64,000 bases of DNA from Theristus sp. LFF4_11 (Eukaryota; Nematoda; Chromadorea; Monhysterida; Xyalidae), in the NCBI GenBank assembly GCA_030248135.1, contig JASANC010003148.1, positions 27,850 through 91,849 of the forward strand. Reading direction: 5' to 3'. Below the pieces are notes generated by a model that had not been told where the DNA came from, did no database searches, and saw only the letters and a program-made list of their open reading frames with translations. A program made the translations under genes and the position numbers. Positions 1 to 13,800 of the stretch are shown piece by piece. Position 1 is the first letter of the stretch, and each line of letters opens with the position of its first letter.

Positions 1-450
1 ACTCTGTACACAGGTACAACCGTATTGGCGAGTTAGAGCGATTCAAAGTTGTACACCCACTACTTTTGGACCACTCTGTATACAAGTACAACCGTATTGG
101 CGAGTTAGAGCGATTCAAAGTTGTACCCACCCACTCTTTTGGACCACTCTGTACACAGGTACAACCGTATTGGCGAGTTAGAGCGATTCAAAGTTGTACA
201 CCCACTACTTTTGGACCACTCTGTATACAAGTACAACCGTATTGGCGAGTTAGAGCGATTCAAAGTTGTACCCACCCACTCTTTTGGACCACTCTGTACA
301 CAGGTACAACCGTATTGGCGAGTTAGAGCGATTCAAAGTTGTACACCCACTACTTTTGGACCACTCTGTATACAAGTACAACCGTATTGGCGAGTTAGAG
401 CAATTCAAAGTTGTACCCACGCACTACTTTTGGACCACTCGATACGTACA
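1..450. repeat. 72-73 bp tandem repeat with two alternating unit types
   Basis: About six copies of a 72-73 bp unit containing the core TACAACCGTATTGGCGAGTT. Two variants alternate: one with CTGTACACAGG and a shorter spacer, the other with CTGTATACAAG and an extra ACCC. The higher-order period is therefore about 145 bp. The array runs off the left edge. The open frames across it only reflect a repeat without stops and are not considered genes. Confidence 0.9.
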
Positions 451-451
451 G

Positions 452-905
<454 letters not shown>

Positions 906-1548
906 ATCGGACGTGTGAGGCGCTGGATGTTGTTGCTGTTGTTGTGCGGGCCGCAAACATGCGCACAGAACGTCAGGGCGTTTATTTTGCACTGGAGATT
1001 TCCCGAGACACCGGAAACAACCAACTTTTTTCTCCGCTTATTTGTTCCTCTTTTTGACTTTTAATGATTATCCCCACCACTGAATCTCCCGTTCATGAGT
1101 TTTCTGCGTTCGAAAAATGCGGATGTTTTTGGATTTGATTTTTGTTATTTGTCTCCTGTGAACGCGATTGTTTTGAAAAAATTGTAAAATTTCGTTATGT
1201 TCGAAACTGATTTTCCACCGCTCTGTTATGTTTCTTGTGGCTTGCTTAATAGCGATATTTTATGCTTCCTGGATAAAATATCATCCTAAACCTACGGCAT
1301 AGGTTCATGGCATAGCCGTTGATCGGTTGGACCACATTATTTAACCAACCAATCAGCGAAAGCCTAATATTTCAAACACAGCCATCAGGCATACAGGATT
1401 GGAGCATTAGGCATCACTGGGCCAGCTGTGTGTCTGTTTGATTTCATTTTCGAACAATTTTGATGGTTACCTTGGCAACAACAAGACTCGCCAAAGATTC
1501 TGTCCGGGGAGTTGTTGTGAACAACCTGTCCCAAAAAACACAATTACC
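906..1548. other. Intergenic stretch, nothing recognised
   Basis: AT-rich sequence between the poly-Asn exon and the MITE at 1549. I see no long frame, RNA gene or clear repeat. A possible promoter of the IFT139 gene would lie further right, towards 1867. Confidence 0.5.
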
Positions 1549-1807
1549 GTAAAGTCTTGCATATAAGGTCTCCTTATATCAATTTGAAAACCAAAATTTT
1601 CTAAAAAAAGTGGAATTTCGTGTGACAACCTTATAAGTGGGAGGAGGTCTTATAAAGCGAACATTAGGAATTTCGAGCCTTATAAACGGGGTAGGATTTT
1701 GACCAAGTCAAAATTTTGAATTTTTTGGTTTCCCGCCGTGTGACACTCCGCCCACTTTTGGGTGGGGGTCTTATAAGTGGGAGGAACCTTATATGCAAGA
1801 CTTTACG
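1549..1807. mobile_element. MITE with TIR CGTAAAGTCTTGCATATAAGG
   Basis: Terminal inverted repeats of about 20 bp (left 1549-1569, right about 1787-1807) enclose about 220 bp that holds further copies of a CTTATAAGTGGGAGG motif. A diverged partial copy with the same right half lies at about 41810-41935. It sits 60 bp upstream of the IFT139 start codon, so it may be part of that promoter. Confidence 0.75.
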
Positions 1808-1867
1808 ATAGTTTAGGCTGTTTCTACAGCATAACCAGATGTGAAAGTGGTTTTTGCATTTTTCAAG

Positions 1868-4800
1868 ATGAGCGATTCCGATTATCGACTGCTGGTAAGT
1901 TGAAAAATTATCGTTTTCAAACAATCCTGATTGGTTGAATTTGAAGTTCATCGAATTGATTGGCCAAAACAGTCACAAAACACGATGCAGTCAATCAGAA
2001 TCAGACGAGAAAAATCTGTTCTCAATTTTCTGGCTGGCAAAACGTTGATCTGTTTGGAATTTGAGAAAGCACAGGATGAAAAATGTTCACACGCATAACA
2101 AACCCGAAGCATTTTGCTCACGTTGACACAGAGTGAGTTGCACTATTTCGCGCGCTACGGTCAGTATCAACGCGTTCAAAAGTTGTGCGACCAATCACTG
2201 AACAAATACGTTAACGACGCCTTGCTGAAACTGTTTCTCGGCTATTCGCAGTTGATGCTCGGTGAGAGAGCGGTTTGTCTGTTTGCTTTTAAGCGACGCG
2301 ATTTTTGCTTTAACTTGACGCAACCGATGACATCATCGTATGAATAATAAAGGGTGCGTCATGCTTTCCAGCACTGATCATGCTGAGGGGTACCACCGGG
2401 CGGGGGGGGGGGGGCTGCCGGGTGGCTGAAGGGGTAAGGGGTATCCATGGACGGGGAGAGGGGTGGGTGTCACTGTCCACGGGACCCCCTTTACTTTCAC
2501 AAACGCAACCCCCGTGCAAACTTAGGCTAGGGGAACACATACAGCATACTACCCCCACAGTCATCCTCGTGGCCTGGTGGTAGCGCGTTAGACTATTCCC
2601 TGTGCGTTCGGGGATCGAGCCCCGCCGAGGGATCTATAGGCACTTAATGACAGAGAAAACTCGATGGGCGCCCTACTCGACGGCGTTCTGTACGCTGTTT
2701 TGAGTTAGCCCTGGCTAAAAACATCGCCTAAAATCACCAACAACAAAAACAACAACAACCCCACGCCCTCATCTTAGCCACTCTTCCTGATTGATGGGTC
2801 AGAGATTGGGCAAAGAAATTTTGAAATTAGCTTTTTTAATCATTTGAGAGCGCAAAGTTTGAAAGTCAGCCAATTATGATGATCCAAAATACTGCCATCG
2901 TGAATTGCTGTCTTGGTTTGTTGATTTTACGTCTGTTTTAAAGCTGAAAAGCAAGCGTAAAACCCTCCGAAGAAACGCTGCTACAGGTGTAGCTTCGGAA
3001 AAAAAGCGCGGTTATTATGATTTGTTTTTTTTTCATGAACGCCCAGGTTCAATACAAAACGCGCTTCGCTCATTCGATGAATGCACCTCGCATGGCGATC
3101 TGTCCTTGGCGGCTGTCGCTGCGAAACTGCACGCGCACAAGCAGACGACCGATATTGGTTGGTTGGTTTTAAAAAGTTTTTTTAAGTTGTTTTTAAACTT
3201 TATTAATACATGTAAATCACTTGTTAGAAATCCAATATAAAACCAGATCGCGAAGCGGTCGCTGTGCTGGAGGATCATTTGCGAAATGAGCGAACGGTGG
3301 CCAAACCAGAGGTGAGCGTTTGCTGGTCTTCTTACTGCTGGTCAATTTTCGGGCGGAAATTTATGAACCACCTTAATTGTGATTGAGTTTCAATTGAACA
3401 ACTTTTCTAATTCTGATGTCAAGTTTAGTCACAATTTCATAGTCAGGCTCACTATCACGCCGCAACGTTTTTGTACTTCACGAAGCAGTTCGATCGCGCA
3501 AAAGAGGCGGTGGATAAAACGCTGAAATCGAACGCACAGCATTTCAAGGCGAGACACAGTTTTCAAACGTTTTCATGGCATTTTCTATTTATTTATTGTT
3601 GCAGATGTAGAAGTTTTTTGAAAAAGAAAATGGAACTTTTTCAAAATGTTAGGCCCTGAACCTCAAAGGTTGGATTGAACTGGAAACAGCGGATGCAGAG
3701 AATGCGAAAGTGGCCAAGTCGTTTTTTGACGATTCATTAAGGTGATAACCTGTATTTTTGTTTGTTTTTTAATTTGACGTGATGTTTTAGAACACACTTT
3801 CATTTTTATTTCTTATTCAAATCTGAGTTATTGTCATTTTAATCAGTACTGAAGCTGTCAGACATTTTTAGGAAGAGGGTACCTACTAGGGGACGGGGGT
3901 CCCTGAAGGGAATGGTGGGGAACCCACGGAGCGTGCCGGGTTTTGCGGGTGGGTGTCACGTCGAGATTCCACCCCACAAGAAGCAAACTTTGCCTTATGG
4001 TTCATACACCACTACACACAACCCCTCATATCGTCGGTGGTACTACTGTTTTCACCAATCCAAACCACTCGCAATCAAGTTTTCACGTTCAGTCACTCCG
4101 ACACGAATCAGTTCATCGATCCCTGGCTTGGTCTCGCTCGATACCACGAGCTCCGCCAAAACGCCAGTGGCATGTCAGACGCACTGAACGAGGTATCATC
4201 GATCGCGTCCAATTTTCTGCCGCTTTTCATTGAACGCATGAAATGTCAACTGATGCAACGTGACTGGGAGCAGCTCGCAGAAACGGCAAATCGGTAACAG
4301 CGTTTTTTGATGTGGCGTTTTTTTCGTCGGAACCTGATTCATTTTATCTGTGCAAGAATGCGCCATGAATTTGCCACAGTTTCCATGTAAATTTTCTTCA
4401 ATTTAAATTTTTTTAAATCTGATAGCAGAATAGCAATCAAAATAATCAAATCAAAATTCGAAACAACACTGGTGCTTTTTTTCTGTCGCCAGATGCCAAG
4501 TGATCGATGCAAGCTCTGTGGACGCGCACACCAATCTGACGCTGCATGCGCTGTGCTACGATGGAAACGTACAGGATGTTAGTGGAGAGAATGCATTGCT
4601 GAAGGGGCATTCACGAAGCAGCTTTAGTACCAGCTATGTTTCCGCACAGCTACGCGTCACTATACACTGCTTCATGAATGCGCCTTAAACTATACAAGTT
4701 TCGAAACTTCTCGATTGCATTTGATTAAACAATACACTTGTTGATTGAAGCAACCAATAATATCCAAGGGCAGCCAGTGATCAGGTTTTTCTGTAAAGGC

Positions 4801-7800
4801 CCGTTCATACTGACGTATGCTGACGTACGCCGACGTACGTCAAAGGCACGTCTCCATGGACGGTAATATGCAATAACGCAAGATCTAACGTGCCGCGCCG
4901 TGCATACGTCTGTATGAACGACAGTATACAACAACACGGGACCTAACGTGGTGTGACGTGCCGTGCCGAATACGCATACGTCAGTATGAACGCGCCTTAA
5001 CAAAACGCCTCCCCGCACAACTCCAGGCCGAGTCATTCCTCAGTGAACTGCTGACCGCAATCGACACCACAGAATCCGGCAACCACGCGCTGAGATTGCG
5101 CATCGCACGATTGCTGTCTCGACTGAGCGGCAGAAAGCCGGAGATTCTGCGGCACACGAAAGCGCTCGTCGAAAAATCGCTGACGTTGAAGCCAACGGCC
5201 GATGCGCAGGTATTTAAAGGTGCAAAGATTGGCAAGAGCAACGTCAACACGTAAACACTAGGTATTGCCAGCTGTCTGAAAGCGGCTTTCAATTAACACT
5301 GTGTGTTGCCCAAAATCACTGAACACTCATTTTTTTGCTAGATCACTAATGGCGCATTAGTTTCGTTAGCAATCGAGTTGAGTCAGCCAAATAATGTCAA
5401 TGTCGAATTTCAAGATCGAAACCTGTTCCAGGCGGAGTTGGGCCGCCAGCTGCGCATGCTGGGTCAAGCAAAGTTGGGAATCAAAGCGTACAAGCAAGCG
5501 TTAGAGATGGACAGCAATGTGGAGTCGGCTGATGTTTTATTAGGTGACGGTGTTCGATTTCAGTTGCAGGTTTCAAATTTCAAGCTTCAAATTTCAATTT
5601 CAATAAGCTCATTGATGAGCTTATTTATATTTATTTTTGTGAGTAGCTTAGTTTTGTTTCATATGGTTGCTATTTAACAGTTCATCAACTCACACCAGCG
5701 CAACAAACAGAAAAAAGAAAACAAAAACATGAACAAAACTGGTGGAGTCCCATCTCAACATAAGCTAAACTCAGTGTTTGCTCAGGCATCGTTCATTGTT
5801 ACTTGCTCGAGAATCAACTGGATGAGGCATCTGCTCAAGTGGACTTTGTGAAAGCAGCACACACCGACCTGGAAAACACTGTGGTTTGTTAGCTATGCGG
5901 TTTACTGAACTTATTGAAGGGGCATTCATGAATAAGCAATATTTAGTGACCGCTAGCTATACGTACATTTGTATGTTTTAGTTAACACAGCTACGCGTCA
6001 CTAAAGACCGTTTCATGAATGCAGCTCGCTTAACAGTATCAATTATGCTTGTTGCATTTCAGAAAAAATTGGTTTTGGTTATTTTATTCTTCTCACTGCC
6101 TGACGCAGTCTGTGAGCAAGCGCTATTGCTATAGTGACTGCATTTCGTTCATGAAAACCGTTCACACACAGATTCTGCAGTACTTGGAGGCGTTGATTGC
6201 AAAGAAAACTGGTCAGCCACGTTCCGACGTGATCAGGCAATTACTCGCGGTGGCCGACTTGCATTTCATAAAACTGCAGGTTTGTCTCGCGAAAAAAGGG
6301 ACTTTCTTTTTTTGATAATTAATTTTCTTCGTGTTCAAGAAAACATGGCAACCGACAACTGTAAAGGGGCATTCATGAAGCAGTATTTAGTGACCGCGCA
6401 GGTATGTTTTAACACAGTTACGCGTCACTAAATACTGTTTCATGAATGCGCCTTAATTCTTTGCACAATATAAAAACGGTTTAGGCCGTGCCGTATGGCG
6501 CCGAGTATTTTTTTCGACTGGATGCAGATTTTGTGCTGGATCTGGTTTCGCAGCTGTTCGATTACGTTCCATTGGAGGTGAGGTAGTCATTTTTTATTTA
6601 GGTGAGGTTTGTCCTATTTCAGGAGGTTTTCTCTTTTTTTAATGTCCACTGTACAGTGACAGGCTCAACCGAAAATTTTGCGTCAAATTCCACTCCGTGC
6701 AGTTCTCCACTGAAAAATCGTTGGCACCCATCTTCTGCTCCTTCATTGGATGAACCCTATTATCCCTATCAATTTTTTAGGTTTTGCGACTGAATGCATA
6801 TGCAGACGTAGAAAGGAAACTATCTTAATGTGGCAGTTTCAAAAATCGCCTCAAGTGACTCGGTCCAACTTCAGTGGGACTCGGATACTTTTGTCAATTG
6901 TCAATTTGTCATGCATGAAATTGTCTACCCATGCGCGCATTGAGTCCCCCGAACCAAAACAAAAGATCCTGCTTGCATTCGCTTTTCCAGCCAGCGCTGA
7001 CCGTCCAGGCAGCCGACCCACTTCTGAAGGACATCCAACGAGTCCTGTCCGTCGTCACGGACGCGTTGCCCGGACTTGTTGACGCGTTGTTCCTGTTGGG
7101 GAAGGCGAAGTATTTGAGCGGCGAGTATGAAAGTGCGCAAATGACGCTGACCAAGTGCTTGAACAAGGACCAGACGTTCGCGGAGGGGCATCTACTGATG
7201 GCGCAGGTGAGAATGCAGGTGGCTTTGTTGGTTTTTTCAGTTAGTTTGACTCACTAAATTAATTGCAGTTTTTGTTCAGGTTCAGAAATTATGTCCTGCC
7301 GGAAAACAGGCAGCACTGTTTACCGAAATGGCACTTGCTCTATTACCTTTGGAACAAAATTGCGGTCTCACGTAACGAGTTGTCTTTTTTAGCACCTTTT
7401 CGCTTGACTGCATCTGAAAAAAGTGTCGAAAATGTAATGACAACTTCGTTTGCAGTTATAGCCAACTAGAATGCACACAGTCTCTAACTCCATAACATAT
7501 CCCACTAGCTGATTGGTTGATTCATGTATTCTGTGCATGGATTGCTGTGAAAGCGGAGTTTGGTTTGGCACATAAAATACATGCATCACGTGATCGCCAA
7601 CCAATCAGCTAGTTGGATATGTTATAGAGTTCGACTGGCAATAGCCTCCGGTTAACATTTCCCTGGTTTCAGATCTACCTGCAAAAGAGCAACTTCAAGA
7701 TGGCCTCACAATCGTTGGACGTTGGACTGAGCTACAATTTTCAAGTGCGCGACCACCCGCTGTATCACTTGATAAAATCGCGCATCTTGAAACGATCCAA

Positions 7801-10800
7801 TAATGTTGACGCAGCACTGCAGCAGTTGCACGCCGCTGTGAATTTGCCGTTGTTCAAAGGTGCCGGTGTGATTGATTGATTGATTGATTGATTGATGTTA
7901 TTCGACACGTATAACATTTGATTTGATTTGATTTTTTGGGGGGATTTTGTTCCAGAGAGACATATAACAAGAAATGAAATTTAGAAACGAAATACGAAAC
8001 AGGAAGAAAGGTCCCACTCCCACCTGTTCTCATCTCCGAATTACTTGACGATACGATACACTGTGTAAATATAAATACTAGCTCAAGCAAATATTACCCA
8101 AAATGATTGTTTAATATAAAAAATTCTGCAGATGCACAGCAACCAAACGCATCGCACGCCGCTTCCGATGGAGCGACGTCGGGACGAAAAAGCGCCCTGG
8201 GCGGGGCACAGAAACTGGAGTTGACTCAGTCCGATCGGGTTGCCATTTACTTAGAGCTGATCGACTGCTATCAGGCTCTCAACCGCACTGTGAGCGTTTT
8301 AGTTTGGTGTTACTAATGTTTGCTAATCACAACTCGCAAAAACGGCGAGGTGAACTTTTGAGAGCAGTAGTAGTAGTAGTTGTTGTTGTTATTAGGGATT
8401 TTAAGCAATGTTTCTAGCCAGAGTTAACCCCAGAAAAGCGTACAGAACGCTGTAGTCGAGTAGCAGTGCCCATCGAGTTTTCTGTCATTAAATGCCTATA
8501 CACCCCGTCGGCGGGGCTCGATCCCCAAACGCACAGACAACACGAGTCTAACGCGCTACCACCAGGCCACGAGGGCGACAATATTTTCCAGGATGAGGCG
8601 ACGAAATGGATGAACGCGGCAATCGCGGAGTTCAGCGGCACGTCCGAAGAGGAGCGTCTGATGTTGTGCAACGCCGATTTGGCGCTGGCGCGAGGCGACG
8701 CCGACGCCGCGTTGACGCTCCTGAAGACGGTTGACGCCGCGCAACCCATTTACGTCGCGGCGAGACAGAAAATCGCCGAGATTTACCTGCATCATAAGAA
8801 GGACAAACGGCAGTTTGCGATCTGCTACAAGTGATGCGTTTCATTTTCAATGTTTTTTTAGTCCAACCATAAGGCGCATTCATGAAGCAGTACTTCGTGA
8901 CGCGCAGCTATAGCTACGCGGTCACTAAATACTGCTTCATGAATGTACCTATAGAATTTTTTGTGATACAGGTGGCTTTTTTGGAATTTAGAGAGCTGGT
9001 GGACAAGAACCCGACACCGCAGGCGTTTGTGTTGCTCGGCGACGCGTACATGAGCATACAGGAGGTTTGAGTTGGGGTTGGGGTTGACTTTGAATTTGTT
9101 TTTTTTTTCGATATGTTATGGGATGGGCGTCTTCAAATCAAACAAAAACTTCTCTGCAATGATCAGTCAATTAATGCGTGTATGGCTTGATCACACCCAT
9201 GATCAAAAACTGGAAATTTTTGTTGCCGTAATTGTGAAGCAGCATTCATGAAGCAGCATTTGATGACACGTAGCTGTGTGTTAAAACATAGCTACGCGGT
9301 CACTAAATACTGCTTCATGAATGGCCCTTTATCGTTTTCCAGCCTGAACGCGCCATCGAAGTGTACGAAGCTGCATTAAAGCGCAATCCACGTGACCACG
9401 CACTTTCGCGTAAGATCGGCTCCGCCTATGTGCAGGCACATTTGTACACGAAAGCGGTCGCATACTACGAGGCGGCACTCAAGACGGGACAGCAAAACTT
9501 TTTGCGGTCGGAAAATGTTTTGCAGATTAGTTCGGTGTCACGGTTAGGGTTTTCTTTTTCGATTTGGAAACCACGACCATACACTCAGGTATAAAACTAA
9601 GAGATAACATTTCTGTGCTTCATCTCGCGGATACTGTTACTGATGATACATCTACACATCAACAACTGAATGTTTTTTTGGTTTTCACCGTATCTCAAGA
9701 CTCAAATTATTCTTTTGATTTTAGCCAAGATCTCGCTGAACTGCTCTTCAAATTGAAGAACTACGAGAAGTGTGAACGTGTGCTGAACCAGGGCTTGGAC
9801 AGGCATGCCTCGGCTACTGGTAAAAACTTTTAAAATTATTCTTCAACGAAAAACTGCGCTTACCGCGCATTATTTTAGGGTTTAATTTGAAACAAAAGCA
9901 AAACCGAATTTCAGACGTCGCTTCGCTAATAGACGAAGTGAAATTCTTAGCGCTGTTGGCGAAGTTATACTTCGAAACGAACCAACCAGAGAAAGCAGCG
10001 AAAACACTACTACAAGCCAAGGATCAACAAGCACGAGTGCTGAAACGGTCCGCACAAGCGGATGTGCCGGATATGCCCGGCCAGAAAATGTTTGCAGCAA
10101 AGTGAGCAAAAATGCTCCGTTTTCGCTTTTAATCCATCTAACCTGTGCTTTTTAAACGATCGTGGATGGTCTGAACGCACAGACTTGCACATCAGGTAGA
10201 GCAATCTGATTTTGCCTTATCCGAATCTTCCTCTATTCGCTTTGACAGATTGTGCTGCGAACTTGGTGAAATGGCCGAAAATCAGCGCGATTTAGCAAAG
10301 GCGATTCAATACTACAAGGAAGCGTTGACGTATTGCGAAAACGACAGCAAGGTATAAGACTCAAAAAGTTATTTTGGGTTTCTTGCTATTCTGTCAGTCT
10401 TTTTTAATACTTTTCTTTAAATTTTCTTTTCGCAAAACTTCTATTGTTCACCTTACCGTATATATTCTTCATTAAAAAATCCAAAGTTATTTTGTATTTT
10501 AGCTGTTCTTTCAAAGCCTGTTGAGACTTATTCATCGTTTATCGCAAAACTTCTACGTGTTCACCGTATTCTTCATAAAAAAAATCCAAAGTTATTTTGT
10601 AATTTAGCTGTTCTTTCAAAGCCTGAAACTTATTCATATGCCTTCTTTTCAACCAGGTTATGCTTAACCTGGCGCACCTCTATTTGGCTACCGGCGACGT
10701 TGATGGGTGCAATCAACAGTGCCAAGTTCTGCTTCGAATCGATCAAGACAACAACGCGGCAACGTTGGTGAGCTCACTGGTGATTCAATGTGTTTGAAGT

Positions 10801-13800
10801 TTGTCATCGCTCGTGGGTAGCCTGGGTGGTAGCGCGTTAGACTTTTGTTGGTGTATTCGGGGGATCGAGCCCCGCCGAGGGCTGTATTTTGGCACGTAAT
10901 GACAGACGAAAACTCGATGGGCGCCCTACTCGACGGCATTCTGTACGCTTTTCTGGGTGTAGACCTGGGCTAAAACCATCGCCTAATTTCACCGTTCGTT
11001 CGTTCTTTTCGTGAATTTTGTGGGAAACATTAGAGCGATTTCAGCTGCTCGCTGATCTGATGTATCAGCGTAACGAAACCGACCAGGCGATGTACCGCTT
11101 CCAACAGTTGCTCGATCGGAATCCCAGTGGGTTTTTGCTTCATTAGCACCAAAGAAGTGTGCCAATTCAAACGACTGGTGTTGAAAAACAAAAATTTTGT
11201 TATGCTTTCTCAACACCCAGACCAATACCACGCGTTGGCGCGAATGGTGGAATTGAGCTGGCGCACCGGTGAGCTCGATCAAAGTGAACGCTACTTGAAA
11301 CTGGCGACCGAACGCAACAGTCGAGCGATGCTGGACGCCGGATACAATTTCTGCAAAGGGCTTTACGAATGGTATAGTATCTTTTATTTCGGTCCCGCGT
11401 CTCAATGCGTGCGCATAGGATGGGTAAGCAGTCTCATGCAGGACGCGGGAATTCAAAATTGGCAAAGAGATCCGGGCTGGGTCACTTAGGCTGTTCTGAA
11501 TCACCACATGAAGATTGAAATTAGTTTCCTTTCACGTCCACAACCGCATTGAGTTGCAGGTCTCAAAGAAAAGATAATACATTATTGTCATTTTGATTTT
11601 CAGCTTTATTAGAAGTGCGAAAATACAGCTGAGCAACATTTATGGGTTAATAGACCAACCATCCCCCCCCCCTCCTCTGTTGTGCGACACGCTAATTGGA
11701 TAAAAGATATTCACTACTGAGAAAAAAAACAATTCAGGTACACCGCCGATCCAAACGCGGCGCTGCAGCATTTCAATCGAGCGAGACGCGACCTGGAGTG
11801 GGGCGAACGAGCGATCTACAACATGATCGAAATCTGCTTGAATCCGGACAATGAGATCATTGGCGGCGAAGTGTTCGAGCATGGCGAGGCCGTCGATAAT
11901 ACTGTGCCGTTAGTTGAATGGAAATTTGACCAGCCATTTCTGGTAATTTTTAGATCAGAGGTGCAACACTGGAACGAATTTTTAGGCGATCTTTTTAGCC
12001 AGCGCTAACCCAGAGAAGCGTACAGACAGAACGACACTGAGTTGGGCGCCCATCGAGTTTGCTGCTCTGTCATTAAGTGCCTATACACCCCGTCGGCGGG
12101 GCTCGATCCCCCGAACGCACAGACAATGAGCCTGACGCGCTACCACCCAGGCCACGAGCGGTGACGGAATTGGAATGAAAACAATATTGGCGATAGTTAG
12201 CAAAACAGCGGATTGCATGCAACAAATGTTCTACTTGCAGAAACGACCGACAAGACCAACGCGAAATGGGCATGCGCACGGCAGAACGATTCCTGAAGGT
12301 TTATTTTGAATTGTTAAATTTAAAAATTTTTGAAGCACCTTCAATCAACATTGCCATTGTTACTCAGGAACTTCGCTTCAAGCCCGGTCTTGATTACAAG
12401 TATCGACTAATGGAGTCATTCATAAAGTTGGCAAGTGCCTCCAGAGCTGACATCGAGCAAGCGCTGCACGAATTTACGGAAATGGCTGGAGACGAGACTT
12501 CGGAGGTCCCTTCAGATCCGAACATTTGTTTTGCAGCTTCCTGATAGGCTGGGTGCATTTCAAACGAGCTTGATTCCACCAGTCAGTGCATTACCAATTT
12601 TTTTACGTTCTGCGGCTCAATCCGTTCTCGCCGCAGACCTGGAAAGAAAACTAGATTCAATTTCAATCTTTACATAGCAAAAATCGCCTAAGTAACCCGG
12701 ACCCGACCCTATTCATGGGACTCAAACCAATTCACCAATTTTGAATTACTACGGCAGTGCATGAAACTGTCCACCTGTCTGTGCGCGCATTGAACGAGAC
12801 GCTAATAAAAACAAAACAAAAAAATTCAAAACAGGTCACAAACGTCGGTGCGGTGCTCGGTTTAGCGCGAGCGCACAAAATCATGAAACAGGCGCCGAAG
12901 TCGAAAGCTCAGCTGAAGCGAATCGTGCAGCACACGTGGACACTGGAAAACGCGGATTACATGGAGCAATGTGCGTGTTTCCTATCTATTTCGTGAATTG
13001 CCATAACCAATTCATGAACGCAACGTTTCATAATATTCACTAAATACAATGATTAGCTTGCTTGCACGGTTGGACAAGAGAAAAGGTGCGGAACTAGAAA
13101 ATTGTAATAGTCGAATCGATTTCGCATTGAAAAATTGATTTTCAATTCACCATTTTTCAAGGTTGGCTTCTGCTGGCTGACATGTACATCAATCAGACTA
13201 AATATGACAACGCAGCGGACGTACTGAAACTCTGTCTGCAGCACAATGCGGTTCGGTTGACTGATGAAAGTTTTTTCCCGTTTTTTTGTTACCAAAAAAG
13301 CCAATTACACGTAAATAGTTTACGTATTTACTCACGTGTCGACTTAAGAGGCATTCATGAAGACGTATTCAGTGACGACTGACGCATAGCTATGCGTCAC
13401 TGAATGCTGCTTCATGAATGCTGCTTTATGTGTATAATGTGCGAACTCAGTGTGATCAGTTCAAAATCAACTATCTATCGATAAACCAATTCGAATACTG
13501 ATTTCGCGTCAATAAACCACACACCACCGTGTTCGCGCCTGTATTTTCCAGTCCTGCATCAAAGCGTTCGAGTATACTGGATTCATTCGAGAGAAGGAAC
13601 AGAAATGGACGGACGCAGCGGCAAACTACGAGCAGGCGTGGAAGATTGGGAAACGGCGGAATCCGACGATCGGTCAGTTGGACGTTTTGTCACACTTTTG
13701 TGGTCGCCGATGGTTGCATTCGAATTCGGTTGGCCGCACTGATTGGCTGCGCGGCGAATTCCAAATGCGCCAATCCAACGCCACTCATTGTGCCACCTCA

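Noticed and set aside
1..450. CRISPR-like array
   Set aside because: Units are contiguous 72-73 bp repeats with no unique spacers, in an animal genome.
2563..2640. tRNA gene call
   Set aside because: A- and B-box-like motifs are present, but no cloverleaf closes and the same sequence with the same 3' body occurs many times: it is the head of a SINE.
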